A DNA stretch of 64,000 nucleotides from Selenomonadaceae bacterium (GCA_017554235.1 JAFZIV010000041.1:1-64000), one strand, 5' to 3'. Shown: positions 18,232-26,986, counted from the first letter of the stretch. The notes: generated by a model from the letters alone, not told the origin. A program made the numbers and translations.

Positions 18232-19308
18232 TTAATCGGCAATAATTAAAACATCTGTGCCAATTTTTTCAACGCTGATATTTTTGAATTGAATAGCATC
18301 TTCCAAATTTTTAAATCCCGCGCCGCCAACAGAGGTAGGCGCATTTTTTCCGCCTAAAATTTTCGGAGCGATAAAGGCGTAAACTCTATCGACAAGTCCC
18401 GCTTCAAGCATTGCAAAATTTAAAGTACTTCCGCCTTCCAAAAGTATCGACGTAATTTCACGGGCGGCAAGTTCTCTCATTAAAATTTCTAAGTCAACTT
18501 GCTCACCGTCACCTGCAATAATAATTTCCGCGCCGCTATGTCGAAGTGCTGAAAGTTTCCCTGCAGGTGCACTCGCAGTAACCGCAATAATTGTTTCGGC
18601 TAAATCGTCGCAAATAATTTTCGCTTCAATCGGCGTCCGCGCCATACTGTCAGCCACAATTCGCACGGGATTTTTTCCGCCTTCAATTCGCGCAGTCAAG
18701 CTGGGATTATCTATCAAAACCGTGTTGACGCCAACCATTATTCCCGCGTGAATATCGCGCAGTTGATGTACAAATTTACGCGACTCTTCGCAAGTTATCC
18801 ATTGAGATTGATCCGTAACTGTAGCAATTTTTCCGTCAAGCGACGCGGCAAATTTCATCGTCACGAATGGCAAATTTTTCGTAACCCATTTGAAAAAAAC
18901 TTCGTTGAGTTTACGGGCTTCATCTTCCAAAATTCCAACGTCAACTTTAATTCCGGCTTTGCGCAAAATTTCAATGCCTCGCCCTGCAACTTTAGGATTC
19001 GGGTCAATCGTCGCAACCACAACCCTTTCAATTCCCGCAAAAATAATTTTATCAACACAAGGCGACGTTCTTCCAAAATGTGAACAAGGTTCAAGCGTTA
19101 CGTAAAGCGTCGCGCCGCGTGCAAGGTCGCCAGCCATATTCAGTGCGTGTACTTCGGCGTGAGGAGTTCCCGCTTTCCTATGCCAGCCCTCCGCAATTAT
19201 TCTGTTGTCCTTGACGACAACTGCACCGACTAAAGGATTAGGTGTAGTGCGTCCCGTTGCATTTTTCGCCAACCGTAAAGCTTCTCTCATAAAAAATTCG
19301 TCCGTCAT
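18232..19308 (-). CDS. ribD: Bifunctional riboflavin biosynthesis deaminase/reductase
   Basis: 358 residues. The N-terminal cytidine-deaminase-like domain has HAEVHALNMAG and TLEPCSHFGRTSPC (zinc ligands His, Cys, Cys); the C-terminal reductase domain has AASLDGKIATVTDQSQWIT and LLEGGSTLNFAML. It carries out the second and third steps from GTP towards riboflavin. Start ATG 19308 follows AAGGAGAATTTTTT; an ATG six codons upstream overlaps the SD. No other rib genes or FMN riboswitch are seen here. Confidence 0.95.
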   Translation of the reverse strand: MTDEFFMREALRLAKNATGRTTPNPLVGAVVVKDNRIIAEGWHRKAGTPHAEVHALNMAGDLARGATLYVTLEPCSHFGRTSPCVDKIIFAGIERVVVATIDPNPKVAGRGIEILRKAGIKVDVGILEDEARKLNEVFFKWVTKNLPFVTMKFAASLDGKIATVTDQSQWITCEESRKFVHQLRDIHAGIMVGVNTVLIDNPSLTARIEGGKNPVRIVADSMARTPIEAKIICDDLAETIIAVTASAPAGKLSALRHSGAEIIIAGDGEQVDLEILMRELAAREITSILLEGGSTLNFAMLEAGLVDRVYAFIAPKILGGKNAPTSVGGAGFKNLEDAIQFKNISVEKIGTDVLIIAD

Positions 19309-19326
19309 AAAAAATTCTCCTTCCAT

Positions 19327-19359
19327 AAAAAAAGACCGTCAGCAATCAACTAACGATCT
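19327..19359 (-). terminator. Rho-independent terminator of the AAA+ cluster
   Basis: On the minus strand the stem AGATCGT/ACGGTCT (one G-U pair) is followed by seven T residues. It lies between the last gene of the cluster (19380) and ribD, so the cluster ends here. Confidence 0.75.
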
Positions 19360-19379
19360 AAAAAAATTTATAAAACGTT

Positions 19380-19826
19380 TTATCTGGTACTTTCAGAAAC
19401 TTCAACGTCAATAACGTCGGAAGGCGGCGTGATTTGTTCAATATTTTTATCGGACTTTTCGGGAGTTGGCGCATCAATCGAAAATTCCGCCGTTTTAAGC
19501 GTCTTCATCGTATTAATTAAGCTGTCTTCTAAAAGTTTAATATCGCGCAATTCGCTTTCATTTGAAATTTTGTGCCAATGTTCCTCTTCATCGCGGAAAT
19601 ACATTTCAAATTCCAATTTAAAATGCTTTTCGTCAACGTATTTGACATAAAATTTTCCGCCGCCGTAATTGTAACCTTTTTGGGTATAATTTTTAATGAG
19701 TTCCTGAAAACGCGGGAAGGTAATTTGTTTAATGTCTTCAAGTTGCATATTGGGGCGCAACAAATCTTTGAAAAAATCTTTAACCGTCTCAACCGCAATT
19801 CCTACGGATTCTTTAGTAATTGCCAC
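19380..19826 (-). CDS. Hypothetical protein of the AAA+ cluster
   Basis: 148 residues, soluble, mixed charge. It begins with an amphipathic stretch (SVGIAVETVKDFFKDLL) and has a Tyr/Gly-rich middle, YNYGGGKFYVKYVDEKHF, followed by EFEMYFRDEEEHWHKI. The tail is low in structure and rich in Pro/Glu/Ser. I do not recognise a family. GTG 19826 has GAGGTG seven bases upstream. It is the last gene of a four-gene set (21742 to 19380) with gaps of 6 to 20 nt, downstream of rsmG. Confidence 0.7.
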   Translation of the reverse strand: MAITKESVGIAVETVKDFFKDLLRPNMQLEDIKQITFPRFQELIKNYTQKGYNYGGGKFYVKYVDEKHFKLEFEMYFRDEEEHWHKISNESELRDIKLLEDSLINTMKTLKTAEFSIDAPTPEKSDKNIEQITPPSDVIDVEVSESTR

Positions 19827-19841
19827 TTAAAATCACCTCGC

Positions 19842-20189
19842 TTAAAGCGTAAGTTCGAGTTCTTTTTGATAACGTTCGGTAACGTCTGTTTCCTTTGTAG
19901 ATAAGCCAGCCTTAGCCCATTCAGGAACTTGCGACTCTTCAATTTCGCGCGTGGTAGTTTTTTCAATCCATTTGCCATTTTCTTTGTAATAAAGCCTGTG
20001 GACAAGCGTCAACGCGCCATTTGTAACACTTGAAAAAAGTTTCGCCGCATATTCAGTAATTCCGCTACTTTTAAGCGTCTCTTGAACTTTTGGCATAAAA
20101 TCTTTCAACCAGTTGGTAATTTCGTCCCAATGGTTTACGACCAAGTACCCGCCAACGAGCACTCCCGCACCAATTAAAATCGGAATCAT
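19842..20189 (-). CDS. Small membrane-anchored hypothetical protein of the AAA+ cluster
   Basis: 115 residues. One N-terminal membrane segment (about 2-20, IPILIGAGVLVGGYLVV) is followed by a soluble region with helices and a basic motif KWIEKTTTREIEE. No family recognised. It lies 15 bases upstream of the gene at 19380 and 20 bases downstream of the AAA+ ATPase gene, so the three are probably translated from one message and could form one complex at the membrane. Confidence 0.72.
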   Translation of the reverse strand: MIPILIGAGVLVGGYLVVNHWDEITNWLKDFMPKVQETLKSSGITEYAAKLFSSVTNGALTLVHRLYYKENGKWIEKTTTREIEESQVPEWAKAGLSTKETDVTERYQKELELTL

Positions 20190-20209
20190 AAATAAAAAAC
20201 CTCCTATAT

Positions 20210-21052
20210 TTAGCTTTTATCTGAATTTGCTTTTTTACTCTTCAAAATATTTTCGACAGCCTCAAAGACTAATTTTTTGTCAAGAAAGTCAGCTTTCAAT
20301 CGTGCCGCCTTAAACGCCGCATTAAGCATCGCATTTGAAATATCACTGCCGGAAATTCCGTCGAACTTTTTAGCAATTTCGTCAAGGTCAATATTATTCG
20401 GTAAAGCCTTCGGAATATACATCGCCCAAAGTTTTTTTCGGCAATCTTCGTCGGGCAAATCAAATTTTATGTGAATAGAAATTCGCCGCATAAACGCCGG
20501 ATCAAAATTTGAAATAAAATTCGTCGCAAAAATTATAAAGTCTTGAAATTCATTCATCAGCATTAACATAACCGAGCGCGTCTGATTAACGCTGACATCA
20601 ACGGCTTGCGTCATATTGGTAACACGCTTGCTTAAAATTGCGTCCGCCTCGTCAAAAAATAAAATGCTGTTAGTTTTCTTAGCAACCTCAAAAACTTTAC
20701 GAATATTTTTCGGCGTCTCTCCGACATATTTTGATTCAATGTCCGCGTAGTTGACGACTAAAATTTTTCTGCCGAGATTTTTAGCAATCGCATGCGCCGC
20801 CATAGTTTTACCTGTACCGGGCAACCCGTAAAGATTAACGCCGATTCGACGCGAATATTTATGCGTATATTTAAATCCCCACAATTCAAAAACTCTGTAT
20901 GAATTTTCCGCATAAGTTGCCACGTCTAAAATCTGCGCCTTAACCGCGTCGCTCAAAATTATATCGTCTAAAGAAAATTTCGGCTCTTCAGGAATAAAAA
21001 CTTCCTCTTCAACTTTTTCTTTAGCCGAATTATTTTTTTTATCAGCGTCCAT
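20210..21052 (-). CDS. AAA+ ATPase (classical AAA, FtsH/katanin-like core)
   Basis: 280 residues. Acidic N-terminus, then one AAA module: Walker A GLPGTGKTMAA (about 75-85), pore-loop-like YADIESKYVGET, Walker B SILFFDEADAIL, sensor 1 IIFATNF, arginine finger region FMRRIS, and the C-terminal helical lid GISGSDISNAMLNAAF. There is no protease or MIT domain, so it would remodel or unfold a substrate. ATG 21052. It is the second gene of the four-gene cluster and probably acts on its neighbours' products; function unknown. Confidence 0.85.
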   Translation of the reverse strand: MDADKKNNSAKEKVEEEVFIPEEPKFSLDDIILSDAVKAQILDVATYAENSYRVFELWGFKYTHKYSRRIGVNLYGLPGTGKTMAAHAIAKNLGRKILVVNYADIESKYVGETPKNIRKVFEVAKKTNSILFFDEADAILSKRVTNMTQAVDVSVNQTRSVMLMLMNEFQDFIIFATNFISNFDPAFMRRISIHIKFDLPDEDCRKKLWAMYIPKALPNNIDLDEIAKKFDGISGSDISNAMLNAAFKAARLKADFLDKKLVFEAVENILKSKKANSDKS

Positions 21053-21058
21053 AACTAC

Positions 21059-21742
21059 CTACCGAATTGAAATGCGCGTGTACTCTTCAAAATAATCTGC
21101 AAAAGTCATATGCCCCTGCTCATACGACATAGCGTCGCCGATTGTTTTTAAAACTTTTTTGTAGATAATCGATTCGATACTGCCGGGAATTAATTCTTCC
21201 CAATTTCTAACGTCATAAGCTCTGCCAGCCTCGTTATTCTGCGGATGCCCGACGACTTCCAATTCGCACAAAAATTGAATTTGCTTACGTTGCGGTCTCA
21301 AATAATAATGCTCCAAAAAATATTGTTTGTGCATTAAAACTTCAATGTCAGACGGCGCGTAATTAATATTTTGTTCCCGCGCGTATGCAAGCTCGGCAAT
21401 TTCTGAAATATCTGCGTCATCTATAGGCTCGACATCTTGCGATTTCTCAATCATACGAATCCAAATATCAGCCATATATTCCGACGCGGTATAAGGCACG
21501 CGCTTCCACTTGACGCTTTCCCTGTCAAGATAATAATCGTAGCGATCGTCCGAAGTCAACTTTACGAAACGCAACTGTTCATGTTGCGCATTGCCTTTTG
21601 ACGGCGATATAAGTTTCCGATGAGTTAAACGCTGCTCTGTTGTATCGCGTGTAGAATTTGAGTTTGCCGCAAAAGTTACGTTAAAACTTCCTGCCATAAT
21701 CGAAAAGGCAACCGCGCAGGTTAAAATTTTTTTCAGGTTCAT
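21059..21742 (-). CDS. Secreted hypothetical protein of the AAA+ cluster
   Basis: 227 residues with a signal peptide (NLKKILTCAVAFSIMAGSFNVTFAA). The mature part contains FVKLTSDDRYDYYLDRESVKWKRV-type sequence, resembling the surface-antigen-like domains common in Negativicutes that report on a DRY/YLD motif, and ends with a helical region. Its family is not recognised with confidence. ATG 21742 is supported by GGGTG five bases upstream; an in-frame GTG three codons earlier is less likely. It starts the cluster, 44 bases after rsmG. Confidence 0.72.
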   Translation of the reverse strand: MNLKKILTCAVAFSIMAGSFNVTFAANSNSTRDTTEQRLTHRKLISPSKGNAQHEQLRFVKLTSDDRYDYYLDRESVKWKRVPYTASEYMADIWIRMIEKSQDVEPIDDADISEIAELAYAREQNINYAPSDIEVLMHKQYFLEHYYLRPQRKQIQFLCELEVVGHPQNNEAGRAYDVRNWEELIPGSIESIIYKKVLKTIGDAMSYEQGHMTFADYFEEYTRISIR

Positions 21743-21786
21743 CAAAATCACCCAATTTTCTATTCGACTTCAAATATAAAATTCCT

Positions 21787-22503
21787 TTAGCTTAATGGAT
21801 TTTTGGCAGGAGTTCCCGCCTTACGTGGAAATTTTTTTGGCGTAGAAAATTTTTTGTCAACATAAATAACTGCGCGGACATCAGGCAAGTCAGGCAAATT
21901 TTTTTCATTATAGGTTATGTTGTCGCCGCCTAAAATTTTTATTGCTTTTTCCGACTCGACAATTTCTTCACGAAAAATTTTTCCTTTCAATGCCGCAAAT
22001 GTCCCGCCGACCTTCACAAATGGCAAGCAATATTCCGCCAAAACGTTTAACCTTGCAACTGCGCGGGCTGTCACTAAATCAAAACTTTCACGTAAATTTT
22101 TATCACGCGCTAAATCTTCTGCGCGACCATGTAGACATTCTACGCCGTCAAGTTTTAATTCAGCGACAACTTTTTTCAAAAATTCGACACGCTTTGCAAG
22201 TGAATCAATCAGCGTAACTTCAAGGTTAGGTTTAAAAATTTTCAGTGGAATTGCAGGGAAACCTGCGCCGGTTCCTACGTCAACAAAATTTTTTACGTTG
22301 ATAAATTTTCCTTCGTCCCAAACAGTTAAAGAGTCTATAACATGTTTAACTGCAAAATCCTTCGCGTTCACAATAGCCGTTAAATTTATTTTCGTGTTCC
22401 AATCGACAATCAGATTATAAAAAATCTCAAATTGTTCAAGCTGTCTTTCCGTAAAAGTCAATCCGCTAATCTGCGCGGCGGCTGATAAAATTTCTTTAAA
22501 CAT
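21787..22503 (-). CDS. rsmG: 16S rRNA (guanine527-N7)-methyltransferase
   Basis: 238 residues, Rossmann-fold SAM methyltransferase. The SAM motif is VDVGTGAGFPAIPLKI, followed by VTLIDSLAKRVEFLK and VTARAVARLNVLAEYCLP, all diagnostic of RsmG/GidB, which makes m7G527 in 16S rRNA. ATG 22503. The AAA+ cluster follows on the same strand 44 bases later. The C-terminus carries a Lys/Pro-rich extension. Confidence 0.95.
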   Translation of the reverse strand: MFKEILSAAAQISGLTFTERQLEQFEIFYNLIVDWNTKINLTAIVNAKDFAVKHVIDSLTVWDEGKFINVKNFVDVGTGAGFPAIPLKIFKPNLEVTLIDSLAKRVEFLKKVVAELKLDGVECLHGRAEDLARDKNLRESFDLVTARAVARLNVLAEYCLPFVKVGGTFAALKGKIFREEIVESEKAIKILGGDNITYNEKNLPDLPDVRAVIYVDKKFSTPKKFPRKAGTPAKNPLS

Positions 22504-22585
22504 AATGCCTCGATATTGACGATAAATTTTTTAATTGATAGAATTCTTTTTGTAAATAAAAATTCCTTTGTGAGGAGTGCAAATT

Positions 22586-23815
22586 TTGAGATTAAAAATT
22601 TTTTTAATGTTAATGGCGGTGATTTTACTGATGAGCGGAAAAACTTTTGCGGCAATAGAAATTACGGACGAACGCGCTACGCCTAATTATTGGACGCGCA
22701 TTGACGGCGATGAAATTATTTTGTCCGCGCAGGAGATTTTCGATTTAAATCAGCAAATGCGTATGAATGACGATTACTCCGCCGATTTATTAAATTATCC
22801 GCAAACAATTTCCGCCGAAAATCTTGAAGCGCGAATCCTTAAGGCTACCGACGATATGGGAATGTATCCCGATTACAGCCAAAATTTAGACGCGATTGTT
22901 GACGACGTAGAAGTTAAATACGCAGTGACGACTGAAAGGGTTAATGTTAGAATTTTGCCTATAGCGTGGACGGGTGAAAATTTTGATAAACTTCAAGGGA
23001 CTGCGCTTGATCCTGCCGAGCCTGTAGCAGTTTTATGGGAAAGTGCGGACGGAAGATATAATTTTATTCAAGCGCGAAATTATTTTGGTTGGGTTGAGAA
23101 AAATAAACTTGCCTTTACGACGCGCGAAATTTGGCAGGAATACGTTAAGCCTGAAAATTTTATAGTCGTGACTTCAAATAAAAAATTCATTGATGTCGGC
23201 GGGAAAAATATTTTATTTCAAATGGGCGCGGTAATTCCTCTGACGAAAGATATTGAGGACGAAAATTTTTGGCTCGCGCAGATTCCCGTAAATGACGGCG
23301 GCACACTTCAGCAAGTAACTGTAAAAATTTTTAAAGATGATACCGTAAACAAAAATTTCTTGCCGTGTACGACGAATAATTTTATCAGACAAAGTTTTAA
23401 GTTTTTGGGAGACGTGTACGGTTGGGGCGGCTTGAAAGACAGCGTTGACTGTTCAGGCTTTACGAGTGACATTTATCGCAGTATGGGAATTGAAATTCCG
23501 CGCGACGCTGACAGGCAGGAACTTTTTATGCCGAGTGTTGCTCAATTTAATTATCAAAGTTACGATGAAAAAATACAGATTTTACAGCAAAGTCCGACAG
23601 GTTCATTACTTTTCAAGCCCGGTCACGTTTTAATGTTATTGGGCAATGACGCGAACGGTACGCCGATTGCTATTCACGCGGCAAGCAGTTATTATGTTGA
23701 GAACAAACAAATTTATGTCAGCAAAGTTTTAGTTTCTGCGATGGATTATCCCAACGATTACGGAGTTTCGACGGTTGAAAGATTGACGGGCGTAAGTTTT
23801 GCAAAAGGATTTTAG
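22586..23815 (+). CDS. Secreted NlpC/P60 cell-wall endopeptidase with SH3-like domains
   Basis: 409 residues. A signal peptide (about 1-23, ending TFA) is followed by a region with two bacterial SH3-type segments (VNVRILPIAW..., FGWVEKNKLAF), then a C-terminal NlpC/P60 domain from about residue 260. The catalytic Cys is in DSVDCSGFTSD, the His probably in KPGHVLMLLG, and a second His in IAIHAASSYY. It should cleave peptidoglycan stem peptides. I prefer TTG 22586, eight bases after GAGGAG; the GTG at 22577 overlaps that SD. Confidence 0.88.
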   Translation: MRLKIFLMLMAVILLMSGKTFAAIEITDERATPNYWTRIDGDEIILSAQEIFDLNQQMRMNDDYSADLLNYPQTISAENLEARILKATDDMGMYPDYSQNLDAIVDDVEVKYAVTTERVNVRILPIAWTGENFDKLQGTALDPAEPVAVLWESADGRYNFIQARNYFGWVEKNKLAFTTREIWQEYVKPENFIVVTSNKKFIDVGGKNILFQMGAVIPLTKDIEDENFWLAQIPVNDGGTLQQVTVKIFKDDTVNKNFLPCTTNNFIRQSFKFLGDVYGWGGLKDSVDCSGFTSDIYRSMGIEIPRDADRQELFMPSVAQFNYQSYDEKIQILQQSPTGSLLFKPGHVLMLLGNDANGTPIAIHAASSYYVENKQIYVSKVLVSAMDYPNDYGVSTVERLTGVSFAKGF

Positions 23816-23817
23816 TA

Positions 23818-23873
23818 AATAGTGGTTAGTGAATAGTTAATAGTACTGACCACTAACCACTATTCACTAATCA
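23818..23873. repeat. Heptanucleotide intergenic repeat, copy 2 (palindromic)
   Basis: Left arm units TAGTGGT, TAGTGAA, TAGTTAA; right arm units TGACCAC, TAACCAC, TATTCAC. The arms can pair (for example TTAGTGAATAG with CTATTCACTAA), so the block can form a cruciform or an RNA hairpin. It separates the NlpC/P60 gene from efp. See also 3060 and 48778. Confidence 0.8.
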
Positions 23874-23880
23874 AAAAAAT

Positions 23881-23909
23881 TTGTCAATTAAATTCAAGTG
23901 TGGTAAAAT
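23881..23909 (+). promoter_or_regulatory. Sigma-70-type promoter of efp
   Basis: -35 TTGTCA (23881-23886), a 17-bp spacer, -10 TAAAAT (23904-23909), about 32 bases before the efp start. Confidence 0.7.
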
Positions 23910-23940
23910 CTTTTCAGAAAATTTTTTAGAGGTGATTCCA

Positions 23941-24498
23941 ATGATTTCAAGTACCGATTTTAGGACGGGTTTAACGATAGAAATTGACGGCAGTGCATGG
24001 CAAGTCGTAGAATTTCAGCATGTTAAACCGGGTAAGGGTGCCGCATTTGTGCGCACGAAAATTAAAAACGTCGAGACCGGCGCGGTTGTCGAACGTACTT
24101 TCAATCCCAATGAAAAAATGCCGCCTGCACGTCTTGATACGCGCAAAATGCAATTCCTTTACGAAGAGAGCGGCAATTACACTTTCATGGACACGGAGAC
24201 TTATGAGCAGACCGAATTGACTAAAGAGCAACTCGGCGACGCGCTTAATTATCTTATGGAAAATATGGAAGTTAATCTGCAGACTTTCAAAGGACGCATT
24301 ATCGGCGTAAACCTTCCCAATTCCGTTGAATTGAAAGTTACGGAATGCGAACCTGCAGTAAAAGGTAACACTGCTACCGGCGCGACGAAAAATGCAACTC
24401 TTGAAACCGGTTACGTTGTCAGAGTTCCGCTTTTCATTAACGAGGGCGATATTTTGAGAATCGACACGCGCACCGGCAACTACATTGAACGCGCTTAA
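23941..24498 (+). CDS. efp: Translation elongation factor P
   Basis: 185 residues, three OB/KOW-like domains. It relieves ribosome stalling at polyproline. The loop that contacts the peptidyl-transferase centre is [13 protein letters not shown], with Lys32 at the tip, the position modified in other Firmicutes. The C-terminal signature [19 protein letters not shown] is intact. Start ATG 23941 follows AGAGGTGATTCC. It is followed 15 bases later by the SYLF-domain gene. Confidence 0.97.
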   Translation: MISSTDFRTGLTIEIDGSAWQVVEFQHVKPGKGAAFVRTKIKNVETGAVVERTFNPNEKMPPARLDTRKMQFLYEESGNYTFMDTETYEQTELTKEQLGDALNYLMENMEVNLQTFKGRIIGVNLPNSVELKVTECEPAVKGNTATGATKNATLETGYVVRVPLFINEGDILRIDTRTGNYIERA

Positions 24499-24513
24499 TT
24501 TGAGGTTAAACGT

Positions 24514-25089
24514 ATGCAAAAATTTTCTTTAAGACTTTTTTTGATTACGTTGCTGATAATTTTAACTTCAACGTCAGTCAGTTTAGCCAAAGAAAAAGAT
24601 CCCGATAAGGAACGCGCCGAATTAATGCAAATGTCCGGCGAAGTACTCGACAAAATGTCCAAAAAATATCCCGAAACGACAGATCAAGTTGAAAATTCTT
24701 ACGCTTATTGCACAATCAGCAGTTCAAGTGTCAAACTTGGTTTTTGGGGATCAGGTCACGGTCGCGGCGTTGCGATAAATAATGAAACCGGCGAAAAAGT
24801 TTACGTCAAAATGAAAGAAGTGACAGTCGGTTTTAATATCGGCGCGAAAGAATATGATTTACTTTTCATCATAACGAATAAAGACACTTGGGACAAATTT
24901 ATTTCAGGCAAAATAGAATTTGGCACTGAAGTTACTGCGGCGGCTACTGACGGAGTAAGCGGTGACGCTTATACCAACGCGAAGAATGTTGCTAAAGGCG
25001 TTTATGTTTATCAGGTCGACAAGAAAGGGCTTGCCGTTGAACTAACTTTTAAAGGTGCGAGAATTTCTCCAATAAGACACCTTCAATAA
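24514..25089 (+). CDS. Secreted SYLF/Ysc84-domain protein
   Basis: 191 residues with a signal peptide (about 1-25, ending SLA). The mature region has the SYLF-domain pattern: AYCTISSSSVKLGFWGSGHGRGVAINNETG, VTVGFNIGAKEYDLLFIITN, and a C-terminal GVYVYQVDKKGLAVELTFKGARI. Related domains bind lipids; the bacterial role is poorly known. ATG 24514 with TGAGG upstream. A terminator follows at 25102. Confidence 0.85.
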   Translation: MQKFSLRLFLITLLIILTSTSVSLAKEKDPDKERAELMQMSGEVLDKMSKKYPETTDQVENSYAYCTISSSSVKLGFWGSGHGRGVAINNETGEKVYVKMKEVTVGFNIGAKEYDLLFIITNKDTWDKFISGKIEFGTEVTAAATDGVSGDAYTNAKNVAKGVYVYQVDKKGLAVELTFKGARISPIRHLQ

Positions 25090-25101
25090 ATCAGAATTTT
25101 T

Positions 25102-25130
25102 GACCTTGAGATTTTCTTAAGGTCTTTTTT
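25102..25130 (+). terminator. Rho-independent terminator
   Basis: Stem GACCTT/AAGGTC (25102-25107 with 25119-25124) plus further partial pairing, followed by six T residues. It ends the efp-SYLF transcript. Confidence 0.8.
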
Positions 25131-25131
25131 G

Positions 25132-25160
25132 TTGTCAAATTTTATCGTCAATGTTAAAAT
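25132..25160 (+). promoter_or_regulatory. Sigma-70-type promoter of the phosphodiesterase gene
   Basis: -35 TTGTCA (25132-25137), 17-bp spacer, -10 TAAAAT (25155-25160). It directly abuts the upstream terminator. Confidence 0.7.
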
Positions 25161-25191
25161 GTTTAAAAATTTTTAGGAGAGAGGTTATAAA

Positions 25192-25761
25192 ATGAAAATT
25201 GGAGTTATCAGCGATACGCACGGCTACGACGGACGTTTTGAACTGGCTTGTGAAAAATTTTTTAACGGAGCTGATATGATTTTGCATGCGGGCGACGTTC
25301 TCAATCACGGTCCTAACAATCCCAACTGCAAAGGTGAAGATTACGCGCCGAAGGCTCTTGCCAATCGCATTAACAGTTCCGAAATTCCGATTATAATTTG
25401 TCGTGGAAATTGCGATTCCGAAGTGGATCAAATGGTTATAAATTTGCCGATTCAAGCTCCCTACGCTTACGTTTTCGCTAATGGTAAGAGAATTGTTTTG
25501 ACGCACGGTCACACCGTTATGAGCGATGAAGAAAAAAATTCTATGGCGGAACATCTTAAGGCGGACATTTTCATTACGGGTCACGTTCATAAAAATGTTT
25601 TGGAGAAACGCGGCAATACAATTTTCCTTAATCCCGGCACGCCTTCGCCCTACCTTACCAATCGCGAAGATAAAAAAACTTCCGTTGCCGTCATTACCGA
25701 CGAAGATATTAAAATTTTTGATTTAGACAGCGGCGAAGTTTTGATGAGTTTGAATTTTTAA
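25192..25761 (+). CDS. YfcE/MJ0936-type metallophosphoesterase
   Basis: 189 residues, calcineurin-like fold. Metal ligands: ISDTHG at the N-terminus, LHAGDVLNHG, RGNCD, LTHGH and TGHVHK. The family hydrolyses phosphodiesters with Mn2+; the physiological substrate is not known. ATG 25192 with GGAGAGAGG upstream. It has its own promoter. Confidence 0.93.
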   Translation: MKIGVISDTHGYDGRFELACEKFFNGADMILHAGDVLNHGPNNPNCKGEDYAPKALANRINSSEIPIIICRGNCDSEVDQMVINLPIQAPYAYVFANGKRIVLTHGHTVMSDEEKNSMAEHLKADIFITGHVHKNVLEKRGNTIFLNPGTPSPYLTNREDKKTSVAVITDEDIKIFDLDSGEVLMSLNF

Positions 25762-25845
25762 TTGACGCTACAGAGAACTTTTAATCTTCGATAAAATTTT
25801 GTCGGAGATTTTTTTAATCTTAAAAATTTTGAGAGGTGAAAAATT

Positions 25846-26814
25846 TTGCCGAGAATTTTTAATCCCGACGGAACTTTTGAAGATGTCGACCACGTTAATT
25901 TTTATCTTTTAAACGGTTCTGACATTTTTGTAAAGTCGCGCTCAACTCCGCTTTGTCCAGTCCCTAAAATCGTTACGGGAAACAGACCTGCTGACGGCGG
26001 AAATTTAATTTTAAGCGAAGATGAAAAAAATTATTTCATTGAAAAATATCCGCAAGATAAAAAATTTATTCGTACATTAATTGGCGGTGAAGAATTTCTT
26101 CATAATAAAAAAAGATATTGTCTATGGCTTGTTGACGCTACTCCTGATGAAATTAAAAGAAATAAATTTATTTATGAGCGCGTTAAAAAATGCAAAGAAG
26201 ACAGATTAAAAGGCGCGGCTGACAGACAAAAATTAGCAGATACGCCGCATTTGTTCAGAGAAACTTTTGTTCCTTCTAATGCTATTGTAATTCCTGTTGT
26301 TTCTTCAGAAAAAAGAAAGTATATTCCAATGGCTTATATAGATAATCAAGTTATTTGTACGGATAGAGTGAAACTCATTCCAAACGCAGAAATTTGGCAC
26401 TTCGGGATTTTAACAAGTTCGGTTCATATGATATGGATGCGAGCAGTTTGCGGAAGATTGGAAAGCCGATATAATTATTCAGTAAAAATCGTTTACAATA
26501 ATTTTGCTTGGATGAACATGGAGTTCGGAGATTATGCAGAATTAATTTTGGCGGCAGGAAAAATTTTAAAGGCGCGAAAAAATTATCCCGATGCGTCGCT
26601 TGCTGATTTATATGACGAAGTGACAATGCCAAAAGATTTACGCGCGGCACATCGTGAAGTTGACAAAATTGTTATGAGGATTTACGGCTATGATGAAAGT
26701 TGGAGCGAAGAAGAAATTGCGATAGATTTGTTGAAGCGTTACGAATTTTTAAGCAATTACGTTGACGAGCATAAACATGATAAAAAAATTTCAGACGATG
26801 ACGACGAAGAATAA
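25846..26814 (+). CDS. Orphan target-recognition and C-terminal half of an MmeI-like (type IIL) restriction-modification enzyme
   Basis: 322 residues. The order of motifs matches the C-terminal half of MmeI-like fused restriction-methyltransferases: KSRSTPLCPVPKIVTGNRP, DGGNLILSEDEK, FIRTLIGGEEF, KKRYCLWLVDATP, LADTPHLF, KYIPMAYIDNQV, WHFGILTSSVHMIWMRAV, YNNFAW, YPDASLADLYDEVTMP. Neither the nuclease nor the SAM-binding and NPPY catalytic motifs are present, and there is no room for them upstream (gap of 84 bases). A TTG start with AGAGGTG is in good position, so the fragment may be expressed as a free-standing DNA-binding module. It could equally be a decayed remnant. It ends just before the tRNA cluster, a common site of insertion. 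Confidence 0.82.
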   Translation: MPRIFNPDGTFEDVDHVNFYLLNGSDIFVKSRSTPLCPVPKIVTGNRPADGGNLILSEDEKNYFIEKYPQDKKFIRTLIGGEEFLHNKKRYCLWLVDATPDEIKRNKFIYERVKKCKEDRLKGAADRQKLADTPHLFRETFVPSNAIVIPVVSSEKRKYIPMAYIDNQVICTDRVKLIPNAEIWHFGILTSSVHMIWMRAVCGRLESRYNYSVKIVYNNFAWMNMEFGDYAELILAAGKILKARKNYPDASLADLYDEVTMPKDLRAAHREVDKIVMRIYGYDESWSEEEIAIDLLKRYEFLSNYVDEHKHDKKISDDDDEE

Positions 26815-26844
26815 AAAGAAAATGTAAGTTGTAAAAAAAATTAC

Positions 26845-26873
26845 TTGACATATTTCAAAAGTTTTGTTAGACT
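26845..26873 (+). promoter_or_regulatory. Sigma-70-type promoter of the tRNA-ribosomal protein cluster
   Basis: -35 TTGACA (26845-26850), 17-bp spacer, -10 TAGACT (26868-26873), 36 bases upstream of the first tRNA. Confidence 0.75.
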
Positions 26874-26909
26874 TTGTAACTGTTAATCATACGTATTGAT
26901 TTTTAAGGA

Positions 26910-26982
<73 letters not shown>

Positions 26983-26986
26983 CTAA

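Noticed and set aside
21917-22420. 167-codon open frame antisense to rsmG
   Set aside because: It mirrors the codon structure of rsmG, has low-complexity Ser/Phe composition and no SD.
25846-26814. Complete restriction-modification system
   Set aside because: No SAM-binding, NPPY-type or nuclease motifs, and no second gene.
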